From assembly GCA_019925795.1 (NCBI GenBank), contig CM034306.1:52818758-52882757 (forward strand): DNA of 64,000 nt, read 5' to 3'. The stretch comes from Dendrobium chrysotoxum (taxonomy: Eukaryota; Streptophyta; Magnoliopsida; Asparagales; Orchidaceae). Within the stretch, counting starts at the first letter, position 1. Each line of letters opens with the position of its first letter. The notes under the pieces are model-generated. The model saw only the letters and a list, made by a program, of their open reading frames with translations. It had not been told where the DNA came from and searched no databases. A program made the translations under genes and the position numbers. This document shows, piece by piece, positions 62,826 to 64,000 of this stretch.

Positions 62826-63429
62826 TGGTGTTTCTTTTTGGTGTATCTCTTTTGTTGTGTCTGTAGGTCGTGTTCTTCTTGTATCCCCCTCTCCCAATTT
62901 ATAGGGCTTGGAGAATTATAATAGAATATGTATGGCGTGGCGAGATGATATAGCTCGGATAGATGTGCCTAGTGGTGTGGCAATCTTGTGAGAGATGATG
63001 CCTGTGAGATGTACCTATGGGCATCTAGAGATCGAGTCGACGTTGGGTAGGAATTCGGTCTGATGTTGCCCTGTTGGTGCGAGAGGGGGTGAGTGATAAT
63101 TTAACGTTGATTTCTGAGCTTGGTGATTGTTTGATCATGAGAGATGTCCCGTGGGTGAGATGTTATGCCTTTAGCTTGGTTTTTGGTAGATCTCGCATAT
63201 AAGACTTGACTTTGGTTGAGATGAATAAAGACTTGTCTGACTGAGAGAGGAACTTTTTCCCCCATCAGGGAGGGTGACTACTTGGAGAAAGTGACCAAAG
63301 GAGGTATACCATGCTCCAGTGATAAGCTTCTTCCCAGCTCCTAAGTGAGTCCCTCAAATGGACTGTCCGGATCGAAGAGCGTTCTCCTTCTATATGACCT
63401 GAATATAACCTGTAAAATATTTGTGAGAA

Positions 63430-64000
63430 GGCACTTGCACAAACAGTCACGGATGTACACCATATGCTTGATTATCTTATATAGAAATCTTCTCTGCTTG
63501 AATTACTCCTTCATTAATCACATCTCTTATAAAATATAATTTTATGTCAATGTGCTTTGAACGCTCATGAAAAACATGATTTTTTATGAGATAAATTGCA
63601 CTTTGGTTGTCACAAAGTATAGTGATTTTGTCTTGCTCAAAACCCAATTCTTTGTGCAAATTGTGAAGCCATAATCCTTCTTTAATTGCCTATGTTGCTA
63701 CTGTGAATTTAGCTTCAGTTGACGATAAAGCAAGTACGTGCTGTAATGAAAATTTTCAACTAACAATTCCACCAAAAATAATGAAAATATACCATGAAAT
63801 GGACTCCTTATTTCAAGCCAGCTTGCAAAATCTGAATCTAAGTATCCTATCATTTAATCAATTTCAACTCCACCTTCATTCAGCAAATCTAGATCAGTGA
63901 GCCTTTTAAGTATATGATAATCAATTTTAATGCTTCTCAATGAGATTTTTTGGATTTGCCATATATCTAATAACCATACTGATTGAATGTACCCAAATCT
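63430..64000 (-). pseudogene. Copia RNase H fragment, broken and cut by the window edge
   Basis: Minus-strand pieces include RYMANPKNLIEKH near 63945 (end of reverse transcriptase), GYLDSDFAS near 63830, ALSSTEAKFTVAT near 63725, then LGFEQDKITILCDNQSA and HERSKHIDIKLYFIRD (63477-63659). These are the copia RNase H landmarks. Stops interrupt it, including TAG near 63690 and TAA downstream of ISI at 63477, and a 1-bp shift lies near 63800. It is a pseudogene of a copia lineage distinct from the Sireviruses. Confidence 0.83.

Larger units (their letters stand above)
62030..64000 (-). mobile_element. 3' part of a third, decayed copia element
   Basis: The minus strand enters from the right edge with copia RNase H and then an LTR-like region. 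The LTR candidate (roughly 62030-63260) has TATATATAG at 62255-62263 and AATAAA at 62211-62216, the usual promoter and polyadenylation layout, and a CT microsatellite at 62782-62825. Its exact TG start was not found. The 5' half lies beyond the window. The motifs differ from both Sireviruses. Confidence 0.65.

Overview
The window is plant nuclear DNA: AT-rich, full of retrotransposons and DNA transposons, with one intact host gene. The only intact host-type gene is a GC-rich, intronless family-1 UDP-glycosyltransferase (minus strand, start near 61445). Such GC-rich coding in AT-rich surroundings is commoner in monocots and some magnoliids, but the species cannot be fixed from this sequence. 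No bacterial, organellar or CRISPR feature was seen.

Layout. (1) 1-2043: non-coding repeat-like DNA. (2) 2044-11855: a young Ty1/copia element of Sirevirus type on the minus strand, with near-identical 1.7 kb LTRs full of short palindromes, an intact 603-codon gag and a pol broken by two stop codons. (3) 13440-33833: Ty3/gypsy-type large retrotransposon derivatives. One (minus strand, 13440-15081) keeps an LTR, a primer binding site and a gag scrap. The other (plus strand, 15322-33833, target duplication AAAAT) has lost pol and carries two nested insertions: an old Sirevirus (18395-28365, duplication TATAT) and a probable solo LTR (31059-32980, duplication TCACC). (4) 33985-34626: a short hAT-like element with a near-perfect 8-bp duplication. 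(5) About 34788-46903: a 12 kb Mutator-like element (MULE). It carries hairpin arrays at both ends, a MuDR-type transposase, a plant mobile domain (PMD) gene with at least four introns, and two related downstream reading frames of a family I do not recognise. All are decayed, mostly by stop codons. (6) 46904-60000: non-coding repeats, a LINE tail, a 651-bp CACTA element (duplication GGA), a LINE ORF2 scrap, and one end of a second CACTA element. (7) 60048-61489: the glycosyltransferase gene with TATA box and polyadenylation signal. (8) 62030-64000: the 3' part of a third, decayed copia element that runs off the window.

How the parts relate. The nesting gives a relative history: the gypsy derivative came first, then the old Sirevirus and the solo LTR inserted into it. 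The 2044-11855 Sirevirus looks much younger because its LTRs barely differ and its CpG-containing palindromes survive. The most interesting unit is the MULE: transposase, PMD protein and a duplicated accessory frame lie in one orientation between matching terminal hairpin arrays, which suggests a multi-gene transposon rather than a chance gene cluster.
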